From an uncultured Eggerthella sp. (GTDB lineage Bacteria; Actinomycetota; Coriobacteriia; Coriobacteriales; Eggerthellaceae): DNA of 64,000 nucleotides. Location of the stretch: assembly GCA_959607715.1 (NCBI GenBank), contig CAUHNN010000004.1:1-64000 (forward strand), written 5' to 3'. The translations under genes were made by a program, and so were the position numbers. Positions 32,684-43,043 of the stretch are shown piece after piece (the first letter of the stretch is position 1; each line of letters begins with the position of its first letter). Below the pieces are notes generated by a model. It searched no databases. It had not been told where the DNA came from and worked only from the letters and a program-made list of their open reading frames with translations.

Positions 32684-33604
32684 ATGCCGAACCTTCACGA
32701 TATCGAAAGGCGAATCAAGTCCGTCGAGTCGACGAAGCAGATTACCCGCACCATGCAGATGGTCGCTGCCGCCAAGATCCGACACTCTACCCAGCGTGTC
32801 GAGGCGGCAACGCCCTATGGTGATGCGGTTAAGGAAATGCTGGCCAACATCGCTCGCATGGGCGGAACGCACGTTCCGCTGACCATGCCCCATGACGAAG
32901 TGAAGAAGACGCTCATCGTCGTCATCGCTTCAGACCGCGGCCTTGCGGGCGGTTTCAACTCCAGCGTACTTCGCCGCGCCGAGCAGATCATGAAGGAACG
33001 CAAAGCAGAAGGCCAGGAAGTCGTTGTTGCGGCTTGCGGTAAGAAAGCTATCAGCTACTTCAAGTACCGCAAGATCGAAACGGTCCTTGCTTTCCGCGAT
33101 CTGTCTGCCGATCCCCGCGTCGAGGAATCCGATGCTCTTGCCGACTATGCTATCGAGCATTTCCTCAGCGGAGACATCGACGAGGTTGTGGTTCTCTATA
33201 ATCACGCTAAGAACGCAGGCGAACAGGTTTTGATCCAGCAGCCTCTGCTGCCCGTCGATCCGAAGGCCTTCCTGCCTAAGGGCGAGACCTTCAACAAGGG
33301 CGGCGGCATCACCGAGCCTACCCCCGATGACCTTGATGTTCAGGGTGCCATCGAGTACGAGCCCGGTGAGCAGGAGGTTCTTGATCACTTCCTTCCCGAG
33401 TATGTGGCGGGTCACTTCTACTACATGCTTATCGACTCGGCTGCCGCCGAGCAGGCTGCTCGTCGCAACGCAATGAAAAACGCGACGGACAACGCCACCG
33501 ACATGATCGAAACCCTCGGTCGTGTCTACAACCGTGTACGTCAAGGCGCCATCACGACCGAGATCAACGAGATCGTCGGCGGCGCCGCAGCTTTGGAGGA
33601 CTAA
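32684..33604 (+). CDS. atpG: ATP synthase F1 subunit gamma
   Basis: A 306-residue rotor shaft. The N-terminal DIERRIKSVESTKQITRTMQ and C-terminal NRVRQGAITTEINEIVGGA helices that form the coiled-coil axle are intact. A region rich in Pro and Glu (about 190-230) is a longer globular-domain loop than in E. coli, as in other actinobacteria. The stop adjoins the atpD start. Confidence 0.97.
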   Translation: MPNLHDIERRIKSVESTKQITRTMQMVAAAKIRHSTQRVEAATPYGDAVKEMLANIARMGGTHVPLTMPHDEVKKTLIVVIASDRGLAGGFNSSVLRRAEQIMKERKAEGQEVVVAACGKKAISYFKYRKIETVLAFRDLSADPRVEESDALADYAIEHFLSGDIDEVVVLYNHAKNAGEQVLIQQPLLPVDPKAFLPKGETFNKGGGITEPTPDDLDVQGAIEYEPGEQEVLDHFLPEYVAGHFYYMLIDSAAAEQAARRNAMKNATDNATDMIETLGRVYNRVRQGAITTEINEIVGGAAALED

Positions 33605-35050
33605 ATGGCTGAAGAAACCACCACTGCTTCTGCGGCCACTCAGGGTGCGATCGGACACATCGTCCGCGTCGTCGGCCCTGTTGTTGACGTTGAGTTCGCG
33701 CCGGATCACATGCCGGCCATCTACAACGCTCTGACCGTGAAAGCTCAGACCCCCGCGGGCGATGTCGACGTCGTCCTCGAGGTTCAGCTGCACCTTCCTG
33801 GTGACCTGGTTCGCGCTGTTGCTATGTCGTCTACCGACGGCTTGCTTCGCGGACTTCCGGTCCAGGACACCGGTGCACCCATGAAGATGCCCGTCGGTCC
33901 CCAGACCCTCGGTCGCATCTGGAACGTTATGGGCCAGCCCGTCGACGGCAAGCCCATGCCCGAAGTCGAGGAATGGGCACCCATTCATCGACCTGCGCCC
34001 GCATACGAAGAGCTCACCAACAAGACCGAGATCTTCGAAACCGGCATCAAGGTCATCGACCTTATCCAGCCCTTCATCAAGGGTGGTAAGACCGGCCTGT
34101 TCGGCGGTGCTGGCGTCGGCAAGACCGTTATCATCCAGGAGCTCATCAACAACCTGGCGCAGGAGCACGGCGGTACCTCCGTCTTCACCGGCGTCGGTGA
34201 GCGCACCCGTGAGGGTACGGACCTCTATCTGGAGATGTCCGATGCAGGCGTTATCAACAAGACCTGCTTGGTTTACGGTCAGATGAACGAGCCTCCGGGA
34301 GCTCGTCTGCGTGTCGGCCTGTGCGGCCTGACCGAGGCAGAGTACTTCCGTGACAAGGGTCAGGACGTTCTTCTGTTCATCGACAACATCTTCCGTTTCA
34401 CCCAGGCAGGCTCCGAGGTTTCCGCGCTTCTCGGTCGTATGCCCTCCGCAGTTGGTTACCAGCCCACCCTCGCTACCGAGATGGGCGACCTCCAGGAGCG
34501 CATCACCTCCACGAAGACCGGTTCCATCACCTCCGTCCAGGCCGTCTACGTTCCCGCTGACGACTTGACCGACCCTGCTCCGGCCACGACGTTCACCCAC
34601 CTGGATGCTAAGACGGTTCTTAACCGTTCCATTGCCGAGATGGGCATCTATCCTGCCGTCGACCCGCTGGAATCCAACTCCCGCGCTCTCGATCCCGAGA
34701 TCGTCGGCGAGGAGCACTATCGCGTAGCCGTTGGCGTTCAGGAGATCCTGCAGAACTATAAGGACCTCCAGGACATCATCGCGATCCTTGGTATGGATGA
34801 ATTGACTGAGGATCAGAAGATCATCGTCAATCGTGCCCGCAAGGTTCAGCAGTTCCTCGGTCAGAACTTCCATGTTGCTAAGCAGTTCACTGGCCAAGAT
34901 GGCGTCTACGTCAAGATGGAGGACACCGTTCGCTCCTTCGACGAGATCCTCAAGGGCAACTGCGACGAGATCCCCGAGCAGTGCTTCCGCAGCACCGGCT
35001 CCATCGAGGACGTCTACGCTGCTTACGAGAAGCTTCAGGCAGGAGAGTAA
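33605..35050 (+). CDS. atpD: ATP synthase F1 subunit beta
   Basis: The 481-residue catalytic subunit. The P-loop GGAGVGKTVI, catalytic Glu in GVGERTREG and the DELSEED-equivalent region (MDELTEDQKIIVNRARKVQQ) are present. It starts directly after the atpG stop and is followed by atpC after three bases. Confidence 0.98.
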   Translation: MAEETTTASAATQGAIGHIVRVVGPVVDVEFAPDHMPAIYNALTVKAQTPAGDVDVVLEVQLHLPGDLVRAVAMSSTDGLLRGLPVQDTGAPMKMPVGPQTLGRIWNVMGQPVDGKPMPEVEEWAPIHRPAPAYEELTNKTEIFETGIKVIDLIQPFIKGGKTGLFGGAGVGKTVIIQELINNLAQEHGGTSVFTGVGERTREGTDLYLEMSDAGVINKTCLVYGQMNEPPGARLRVGLCGLTEAEYFRDKGQDVLLFIDNIFRFTQAGSEVSALLGRMPSAVGYQPTLATEMGDLQERITSTKTGSITSVQAVYVPADDLTDPAPATTFTHLDAKTVLNRSIAEMGIYPAVDPLESNSRALDPEIVGEEHYRVAVGVQEILQNYKDLQDIIAILGMDELTEDQKIIVNRARKVQQFLGQNFHVAKQFTGQDGVYVKMEDTVRSFDEILKGNCDEIPEQCFRSTGSIEDVYAAYEKLQAGE

Positions 35051-35053
35051 ATC

Positions 35054-35482
35054 ATGTCGGTGATCAGGTGTGACGTCGTAGCGAAGGACAAGGTCCTCTT
35101 CTCAGGCGAGCTTTACAACGTCATGGTTCCGGGCACGGAAGGCGAGCTTGGCATCATGGAGAACCATGAGCCATTCGTCAGCGCCCTTTCCGATGGCGTC
35201 ATCTGGGCGCGCACCCAGGCAGAGGGCGGCGAAACGTTGAGCGCTGCCATCATGGGCGGTTACGTCCAGGTGCTCAAGGATCGCGTTATCGTCATTTGCG
35301 ACAAGACGCGCCAGATCTCTCGCATCAACGTTGAGAAGCTCAATGCGGCCATTCCCGCTCTCGAGGAAAGGATCGCTAACCTTCCCGAAACGAGCATCGT
35401 CTCGCGTTCGGTGCTCACGCGCAAGCTGCGTTGGTGTAAGGTGCAGCTTGCTGCGAAGGAAAAGGAAGACCAGTACGTCTAG
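35054..35482 (+). CDS. atpC: ATP synthase F1 subunit epsilon
   Basis: A 142-residue protein with the N-terminal beta sandwich (VMVPGTEGELGIMENHEPFV) and a C-terminal helical pair that can inhibit ATP hydrolysis. It closes the operon before a clear terminator. Confidence 0.95.
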   Translation: MSVIRCDVVAKDKVLFSGELYNVMVPGTEGELGIMENHEPFVSALSDGVIWARTQAEGGETLSAAIMGGYVQVLKDRVIVICDKTRQISRINVEKLNAAIPALEERIANLPETSIVSRSVLTRKLRWCKVQLAAKEKEDQYV

Positions 35483-35533
35483 GATTCATCCACGATTCCC
35501 CTAGATGGCGGTCGGACTTGACCGTACCAGCTT

Positions 35534-35562
35534 AAGGGCGGCCCGCAAGGGTCGCCCTTTTT
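35534..35562 (+). terminator. Rho-independent terminator of the ATP synthase operon
   Basis: Eleven-bp stem with one G-T pair (35534-35544 with 35549-35559), GCAA loop and T run. Confidence 0.9.
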
Positions 35563-35804
35563 GCGTATGGGCGTTCGGCTGCCTTTGCGCGATGGATGAT
35601 CTCGCGCCTATCGATTCTTGTCGCCTATCGTCTATCCGCCCTCCTGCGCGAATCGATCGGTCGAGGGTTAGACGGAGGAGGGGAACGACTGGGCGGACCT
35701 TCCAAAAACACTGTGTCTTTTGTCTCGCGTCGAGACGCGGGCGTCTCCTAGATGGCACAATGAAAGATCACGAAGATTCGATCTTGTTACGTTAGGAGAA
35801 TGCT
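35563..35804. other. Gap between the ATP synthase operon and dnaE
   Basis: About 240 bp. Open frames here have no ribosome site and no protein-like composition. A GAGACGC/GCGTCTC-type pairing near 35739-35755 is the only structure noticed. It presumably holds the dnaE promoter, but no clear -35/-10 pair stands out. Confidence 0.4.
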
Positions 35805-38800
35805 ATGGCCTTCGTGCATCTGCACAACCATACCGAGTACTCTCTCCTTGATGGAGCAACCCATATCTACGACATGGTCAAGCGCGCGGCCGATCTCGAT
35901 ATGCCCGCGGTCGCCATCACCGATCATGGCGTCATGAGCGGCGTGCCCGAATTGGCCGATGCGTGCGACAAGGTGAAGGCCGAGACCGGTAAGTGGGTCA
36001 AGCCCATTTTCGGGTGCGAGGTCTATTTCACCACCGATAGCGAGCTCAAGAAGCAGAAGCAGCGCCTTCACCATATGATTCTTCTCGCGAAGAACAACAC
36101 CGGTTACCACAATCTTTTGAAGCTCGTCAGCGAATCTCACGTCGACAATTTCTACTATCGTCCCCGCACGACCTTCGAAATGCTGGAGAAGTACTCCGAG
36201 GGCATTATCGCGACGAGCGCCTGCATCGCCGGTATCGTCCCGCGCTGCATCGATGCGGGAGAGTTCGATCAGGCGCGTGAGTGGGCGACGCGGTTCGCGT
36301 CGCTTTACGAGCCGGGGGACTTCTACATCGAGCTGCAGGACCAGGGCATCACGACGAACAACGGTATGTCCCAGCGCGAGATGAACATGAAGCTCACGGA
36401 GCTTGCCAATCAGCTCGGCCTGAAGACCATCGCCACCAACGACTTCCACTACTTGACGCAGGAAGATGCGCAGGCTCAGGACATCATGCTCTGCATCGGC
36501 ACGAACTCCACGATGACCCAGGAAAAACGCTTCAAGTTCCCCAACGACCAGTTCTATATGAAGACCGAGGAAGAGATGCGCACGGCTTTGCGCGAGTTCC
36601 CCGAGGCGTGCGACAACACCGTTCTCTTGGCCGAGAAGTGCAACGTCGAACTTGAGCGTGATGAGATCCTGCCGCGATTCCCGCTGCCCGAAGGCTATAC
36701 CGAGGAAATGCTTTTCCGCGAGGAATGCGAGAAGGGGCTCGAGCGCCGCTACGGGCCCGAATGGCGCACCACGGTTCTGACCGACAACACCGGCAAGGAG
36801 AAGTCGGTTCTCGAGCAGTACGAATACGAAGCCGACATCATCGTCCAGCAGGGTTTTCCTGCCTACTTCCTCATCGTCCAGGAATATATTCGCTGGGCGC
36901 GTGAGCACGGCATCGGTGTCGGACCGGGCCGCGGCTCTGCAGCGGGGTCGCTATGCACGTATGCGATGGGGATCACCGACCTCGACCCCATCCAGAACGG
37001 CCTCATGTTCGAGCGCTTCCTCAACCCTGAGCGCGTCGAGATGCCCGATATCGACGTCGACTTCGACGATCAGCATCGCCAAGAGGTCATCGACCACATC
37101 CGCGAGTTCTACGGCGAGGATCACGTCGCCGGCGTCATCACCTTCGGCAAGCTTCAGGCGAAGAACGCCGTGCGCGATGCTGCCCGCGTGCTCGATTACC
37201 CCTACGCAGTGGGCGATCGCATCTGCAAGATGATCGGCGGGGAGCTGGGAATCACCATCGACAAGGCCTTGGCTGAAAACCCCGACCTCGCAGCCGCCTA
37301 TCAAGGGGAAGAGGACGTGCGTCGCGTCATCGACGCTGCGCGTTCCATCGAGGGCCACGTGCGCGGCGAGGGCGTCCATGCGTGCGCGACGATCATCTGC
37401 CGTGACCCGATGAGCGACCACGTGCCGATGAAGCGCGACACCAAGGGCGGCGGCATCATCACCCAGTACGATGGCCACTACACCCCCGACCTCGGTTTGC
37501 TGAAGATGGACTTCCTCGGCCTCCGAACACTCGGCGTGCTTTCCCGCGCCTGCCGCAACGTCGAGGCTCGAACGGGAGAGCATCTCGTTCCCGAGGAGAT
37601 CCCCATCGAAGACGACCTGGCCTTCGCCCTGATGCGCGGCGAGCTGAAGAAGAACGGCATGCCGCTCAACATGGACGGTCTGTTCCAGGTCGAAGGCCAG
37701 CTCTATGTCAGCCTGTTCGCGCAGATCCCGCCGGAGCACTTCTCCGACATCGTCGCTTCCATCGCGCTCAATCGTCCCGGCCCGCTTGAGTCCGGAATGG
37801 TCGAGGACTACGTCAAAGTTGTTCAGGGCCGCACGCCCGTCCATTACTACGACGAGCGCCTTCGCCCGATTTTGGAGGAGACGTACGGCACCATGGTCTA
37901 CCAAGAGCAGATCATGCAGGTTTCCATGGTCATGAGCGGCTTTTCAGCCGGTAAGGCAGATAAGCTGCGCAAGGCGATGGGCAAGAAGAAGCTCGACGTA
38001 ATGCGTCAGCTTCAAGACGATTGGAACGCCGGCGCGGTCGAGAACGGATACAGCCTCGAGATCTCGAAGAAGATTTGGGAGGACGCCGAGAAGTTCGCGA
38101 AGTACGCGTTCAATAAGTCGCATTCCGCGGCCTATGCCCTCCTCGTCATGCGCACGGCGTATCTGAAGGCCCACTATCCTAACGAATACATGGCCGCCGT
38201 GTTGTCGAGCTACATGGGCAACAACGATCGCCTTATCAAGTACATCGCAAGCTGCAATAGAAGCGGCATCCCCGTGCTTCCTCCCGACGTTAACTCCTCC
38301 AACCTGGAGTTCACGCCTCTTGAGGAGGGCATCCGCTTCGGTTTGGCCGGCGTGCGCGGCGTCGGCGAGAAAGTCGCCCAGGCCATCATCGACGAACGCG
38401 AGGCGAACGGGCCCTACGGCTCGCTCCACGATTTCGTGTACCGTGTCGACTCGTCCGCCTTCAACCGCAAGACGCTCGAAGCGCTCATCAAGTCGGGGGC
38501 GTTCGATTCGACGGGCTACACGCGCAAGCAGCTTATGTACTTCATCGATGAGACGTCCCTGCTCGACTCGGCTGCGAAGCGGCAGAAGGATAAAGACGCC
38601 GGTCAGCTCGACATGTTCAGCATGTTCGCCGAAGTCGATGACACGTTTAAGGAAGAGGTTCCCGAGCCTGACGGCGTCGAGTGGGACAAGCGTACCCTTC
38701 TCGCGTTCGAGAAGGAGATCTTGAAGATGTTCGTCTCGGATCATCCGCTTCGTCCGTATGAGAACTACCTCGCGCGCACGATGAAGTACTCTCTCGGCGA

Positions 38801-39323
38801 TTTGGCCGATCGTGAGGAGGGGATCAAGTCCGCAACGTTCGCGGGAATGATCTCGGAGGTGAACGTGCGCCGCACCAAGCGCGGTACGCTCATGGCGAAC
38901 TTCACGCTCGAGGATACGACCGGGCACGTCGAGTGCGTCTGCTTCGATTACGAGAAGAGCCAAGGGGCGATCCAGGAGGACGCCATCGTCACCTGCAAGG
39001 GCAAGTACGAGGTGAACGACCGCGGCAACCAGCTGTTGATCTACGAGGCGAAGCCCCTTGAGCTCACCGAGGATCAGATGAGCATGGCGCCGCTTCAGCT
39101 CGAGCTCACGATCGTGCCGAAGGAAGTCGATTCGCTCAAGATGGACAAGCTCATGGGGATCCTCAAGAAGCATCCCGGGCGCGATCCCATCGTCATCTAC
39201 GTCGAGCAGTCCGATGGCAACCGCCTGCGTGCAGAGCTGCCTTTCGGCATCGACTCGACCAACGCGCACCTCAAGGCCCACCTGCATGAGCTCTTCGGCC
39301 GCACGGTGTGGAGGGCGTCGTAG
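35805..39323 (+). CDS. dnaE: DNA polymerase III subunit alpha
   Basis: An 1172-residue replicative polymerase of the DnaE type. The N-terminal PHP domain (FVHLHNHTEYSLLDGATHIY, AITDHGVMSG) precedes the palm with the catalytic Asp residues in GPGRGSAAGS and MPDIDVDFDD. The fingers, beta-binding region and C-terminal OB fold (SATFAGMISEVNVRRTKRG) follow. Length and order are normal for the family. Start ATG 35805 has TTAGGAG upstream. Confidence 0.98.
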   Translation: MAFVHLHNHTEYSLLDGATHIYDMVKRAADLDMPAVAITDHGVMSGVPELADACDKVKAETGKWVKPIFGCEVYFTTDSELKKQKQRLHHMILLAKNNTGYHNLLKLVSESHVDNFYYRPRTTFEMLEKYSEGIIATSACIAGIVPRCIDAGEFDQAREWATRFASLYEPGDFYIELQDQGITTNNGMSQREMNMKLTELANQLGLKTIATNDFHYLTQEDAQAQDIMLCIGTNSTMTQEKRFKFPNDQFYMKTEEEMRTALREFPEACDNTVLLAEKCNVELERDEILPRFPLPEGYTEEMLFREECEKGLERRYGPEWRTTVLTDNTGKEKSVLEQYEYEADIIVQQGFPAYFLIVQEYIRWAREHGIGVGPGRGSAAGSLCTYAMGITDLDPIQNGLMFERFLNPERVEMPDIDVDFDDQHRQEVIDHIREFYGEDHVAGVITFGKLQAKNAVRDAARVLDYPYAVGDRICKMIGGELGITIDKALAENPDLAAAYQGEEDVRRVIDAARSIEGHVRGEGVHACATIICRDPMSDHVPMKRDTKGGGIITQYDGHYTPDLGLLKMDFLGLRTLGVLSRACRNVEARTGEHLVPEEIPIEDDLAFALMRGELKKNGMPLNMDGLFQVEGQLYVSLFAQIPPEHFSDIVASIALNRPGPLESGMVEDYVKVVQGRTPVHYYDERLRPILEETYGTMVYQEQIMQVSMVMSGFSAGKADKLRKAMGKKKLDVMRQLQDDWNAGAVENGYSLEISKKIWEDAEKFAKYAFNKSHSAAYALLVMRTAYLKAHYPNEYMAAVLSSYMGNNDRLIKYIASCNRSGIPVLPPDVNSSNLEFTPLEEGIRFGLAGVRGVGEKVAQAIIDEREANGPYGSLHDFVYRVDSSAFNRKTLEALIKSGAFDSTGYTRKQLMYFIDETSLLDSAAKRQKDKDAGQLDMFSMFAEVDDTFKEEVPEPDGVEWDKRTLLAFEKEILKMFVSDHPLRPYENYLARTMKYSLGDLADREEGIKSATFAGMISEVNVRRTKRGTLMANFTLEDTTGHVECVCFDYEKSQGAIQEDAIVTCKGKYEVNDRGNQLLIYEAKPLELTEDQMSMAPLQLELTIVPKEVDSLKMDKLMGILKKHPGRDPIVIYVEQSDGNRLRAELPFGIDSTNAHLKAHLHELFGRTVWRAS

Positions 39324-39324
39324 C

Positions 39325-40158
39325 GTGGAAGGGACGAATGCCGTGGATGATGCGGTGACGCTTTCCCTGCGGGTCGCCTACAACGGGGAGCCCTTTGCCG
39401 GATTTGCCCGCCAGCCGGGCCAGACAACGGTGCAGGGCAGCCTCGAAGAGGCCCTTTCCCTCGTGTTCAGGGATGAGGTGGAGACCGTGTGCGCCGGTCG
39501 CACCGATTCCGGCGTGCATGCACGGGGCCAGGTCGTCAGCTTCACTGTGCCGAGGGGATGTTGGGCCGAGCGTAGCTGCGAGAAGGTCCTTCGCTCGCTG
39601 AATGCGTTGACCCATGAGGCGATTTCCGTTTGCGAGATCGAAGAGCGGCCGACGGGATTCTCGGCTCGCTTCGACGCGACGGTGCGCGAGTATCGTTATT
39701 TCATCGCCGTTGATCGACCCGCTCCGCTTTTGATGCGCGACTTCTCGTGGCATCTCGCGCGCGATCTCGATGTCGAGGCGATGAGGAGCGCCGGGGCGCT
39801 TCTCGTTGGCGAGCATGATTTCAAGAGCTTCTGCATGGCGGTTTCGGCTGTCGGCAAGTCGACGATGAGAAACGTCTTCAGCGTCGAGGTCGATCGCGAG
39901 GAGATCTGGGGAGAGCGCCTCGTTGTCGTCACGGTTAAGGGCAACGCGTTTCTCCATTCGATGGTGCGGACCATCGTGGGGACGCTTGTCGCTGTCGGCT
40001 TGGGGCGGCGAGAGCCGTCCTGGATAGGCGAGGTGCTCGAGGCGCGCGACCGGTCGGCGGCAGGGGAGAATGCTCCGGCGAAGGGGCTCGTCTTCTGGCG
40101 CGTCGGCTATGAAGGAAAACGCGTTCACGATCCACGTCGCGAATGCGTCGATTCGTAG
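39325..40158 (+). CDS. truA: tRNA pseudouridine synthase A
   Basis: A 277-residue enzyme modifying tRNA positions 38-40. The catalytic Asp61 is in CAGRTDSGVHARGQV. GTG 39325, one base after the dnaE stop, has GGAGGG nine bases upstream inside dnaE and gives a short N-terminal extension before LSLRVAYNGEPFAGF. It is probably translated from the dnaE transcript. Confidence 0.94.
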   Translation: MEGTNAVDDAVTLSLRVAYNGEPFAGFARQPGQTTVQGSLEEALSLVFRDEVETVCAGRTDSGVHARGQVVSFTVPRGCWAERSCEKVLRSLNALTHEAISVCEIEERPTGFSARFDATVREYRYFIAVDRPAPLLMRDFSWHLARDLDVEAMRSAGALLVGEHDFKSFCMAVSAVGKSTMRNVFSVEVDREEIWGERLVVVTVKGNAFLHSMVRTIVGTLVAVGLGRREPSWIGEVLEARDRSAAGENAPAKGLVFWRVGYEGKRVHDPRRECVDS

Positions 40159-40190
40159 AGCCGTCTATCTGAAATAGGCGGCCGATAGAC

Positions 40191-40231
40191 CACTCGACCC
40201 TCGAGGGGATCCACCCTTCGGGGGTCGAGTG
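40191..40231 (+). terminator. Long hairpin after truA
   Basis: A 10-bp outer stem (40191-40200 with 40222-40231) with an inner CGAGGGG/CCACCCTTCG pairing. No T run follows directly, but ATATTTTTC is 17 bp downstream. A smaller hairpin lies at 40161-40183. Confidence 0.5.
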
Positions 40232-40274
40232 CTATTCTGAAACGACATATTTTTCTGTCTCAGAAAGGGTAATC

Positions 40275-41663
40275 GTGACTTCGACACAATCTGCACAGCT
40301 CGCAGGCCGCGCTTCGTGGTCGGGTAAGCTCGCATTCGTCTTGGCCGCAGCCGCATCGGCGGTCGGCTTGGGCAGCATGTGGCGTTTTCCGTATCTTGCT
40401 GCAAAATACGGTGGCGGCACATTCCTCATCACGTACTTCGTCTTCGTCTTCACCATCGGCATCGCGCTGCTTCTGCTCGAGACCGCGCTCGGCCGCAAGA
40501 CGGGTCAAAGCTCCATCGGCGCATTCAAGATGTTCGGAAAGAAGTTCGCCTTCATCGGCGTCTTCATGTCCGCCGTCCCCTTCATCATCGTGCCGTATTA
40601 CTGCGTCATCGGCGGTTGGGTCACGCGCTATCTGGGCGGCTACGCTATGGGCGGAGCCGGCATGGCCGATGGCGGGGACTTCTTCTCGGGCTTCATCGCG
40701 AATGGCCCTGAGAGCCTTATCTTCATGCTTCTCTTCATGGCGTTGACGTACTTCGTCGTCGGCCGTGGCGTTAACGGCGGCATCGAGAAGGCCAACCTGA
40801 TCATGATGCCGGCGCTCATCGTCATCGCCGCCGCGCTCGCCATCTACGCCCTGACGCTTCCCGGTGCGATCGACGGCCTCAAGTTCTATCTCGTCCCCGA
40901 CATGAGCAAGTTCTCGCCCGAGCTCGTCATCGCCGCGTTGGGCCAGACCTTCTTCACCCTCTCGCTCGCGATGGGCATCATGGTGACCTACGGCTCGTAC
41001 CTCGACAAGTCCACCAAGCTCACTTCGAGCGTTGGCCAGATCGCGGGCACGACCTTCGGCGTTTCTTTGCTGGCGGGCTTCATGATCGTCCCCGCGACCT
41101 TCGTCGCCATGGGTTCAGCCGATGCCGTCGCCCAGAACTCGGGCCCGTCGTTGATGTTCATCGTCCTCCCTCAGGTTTTCGAGGGCCTCGGCTCCATCGC
41201 TCCGATCGTCGGCGTCGTCTTCTTCGTCCTCGTCCTGTTCGCCGCATTGACGAGCTCCATTTCCCTTGTCGAGACGTGCACCTCGATCATCCAGGATGGC
41301 CTGCATTGCTCGCGCAAGAAGGCGTTCATCGTCACCGTGGTGTGGACCACCCTCATGGGCGTTCTCGTCAACCTTGGCTACAGCTCGCTTTCCTTCATTC
41401 AACCGATGGGCGAAGGTTCGTCGATCCTCGACTTCCTCGACTTTATCTCCAACTCCGTCATGATGCCGCTCGCCGCCCTTATGACCTGCATCTTCGTCGG
41501 CTGGATCATCAAGCCGAAGGCCATTGAGGAAGAGGTCATGCTCTCCGCGCCCTTCAAGATGCGCAAGATCTGGGCCTTCACCATCAAGTACATCGCCCCG
41601 ATCCTCGTCGCCATCATCCTCGTTGCCTACGTCGCATCGACGCTGGGCTTCTTCAAGATGTAG
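40275..41663 (+). CDS. Sodium-dependent transporter of the NSS/SNF family
   Basis: A 462-residue membrane protein with about 11 helices. The family signature VGLGSMWRFPYLAAKYGGGT in helix 1 forms the sodium and substrate site. Members move amino acids, indole compounds or neurotransmitter-like amines with sodium; the substrate cannot be read from sequence. GTG 40275 follows AGAAAGGG. It is flanked by hairpins on both sides and is therefore a single-gene unit. Confidence 0.92.
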   Translation: MTSTQSAQLAGRASWSGKLAFVLAAAASAVGLGSMWRFPYLAAKYGGGTFLITYFVFVFTIGIALLLLETALGRKTGQSSIGAFKMFGKKFAFIGVFMSAVPFIIVPYYCVIGGWVTRYLGGYAMGGAGMADGGDFFSGFIANGPESLIFMLLFMALTYFVVGRGVNGGIEKANLIMMPALIVIAAALAIYALTLPGAIDGLKFYLVPDMSKFSPELVIAALGQTFFTLSLAMGIMVTYGSYLDKSTKLTSSVGQIAGTTFGVSLLAGFMIVPATFVAMGSADAVAQNSGPSLMFIVLPQVFEGLGSIAPIVGVVFFVLVLFAALTSSISLVETCTSIIQDGLHCSRKKAFIVTVVWTTLMGVLVNLGYSSLSFIQPMGEGSSILDFLDFISNSVMMPLAALMTCIFVGWIIKPKAIEEEVMLSAPFKMRKIWAFTIKYIAPILVAIILVAYVASTLGFFKM

Positions 41664-41689
41664 GGCGCTCGTCCAGGACGCATCTTCGA

Positions 41690-41718
41690 GAAAACGGCCT
41701 TCGGGCCGTTTTCTTTTT
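41690..41718 (+). terminator. Rho-independent terminator after the NSS transporter
   Basis: Ten-bp stem (41690-41699 with 41704-41713), TTCG loop and five T. Confidence 0.92.
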
Positions 41719-41823
41719 GCGTGGGTCCTCGGTTCTCGTTGACGTGGTCGGGCGAGAGGGCATCGGGTCTTGGCGGTGGTATGATGGGTCGAACGCTGAA
41801 ATCACCTATTCCAAGGAGTTATC

Positions 41824-42888
<1,065 letters not shown>

Positions 42889-42911
42889 AAGCGTTCGAAC
42901 GCGACTAGGCA

Positions 42912-42938
42912 GACGGGCCCGCTTCGTGCGGGCCCGTC
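42912..42938 (+). terminator. GC-rich hairpin after ychF
   Basis: A perfect 11-bp stem (42912-42922 with 42928-42938), followed by GCCTTTCT. Confidence 0.6.
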
Positions 42939-43043
42939 GCCTTTCTGGCTCTCCGGCGAGTTTTCGTTACGTGCGGTGCGCCCGTGCGGGCGGCGGTTGA
43001 GTTACCCTTAGGGAAAGACGTCTGTGTATGAGAGGGGATCATC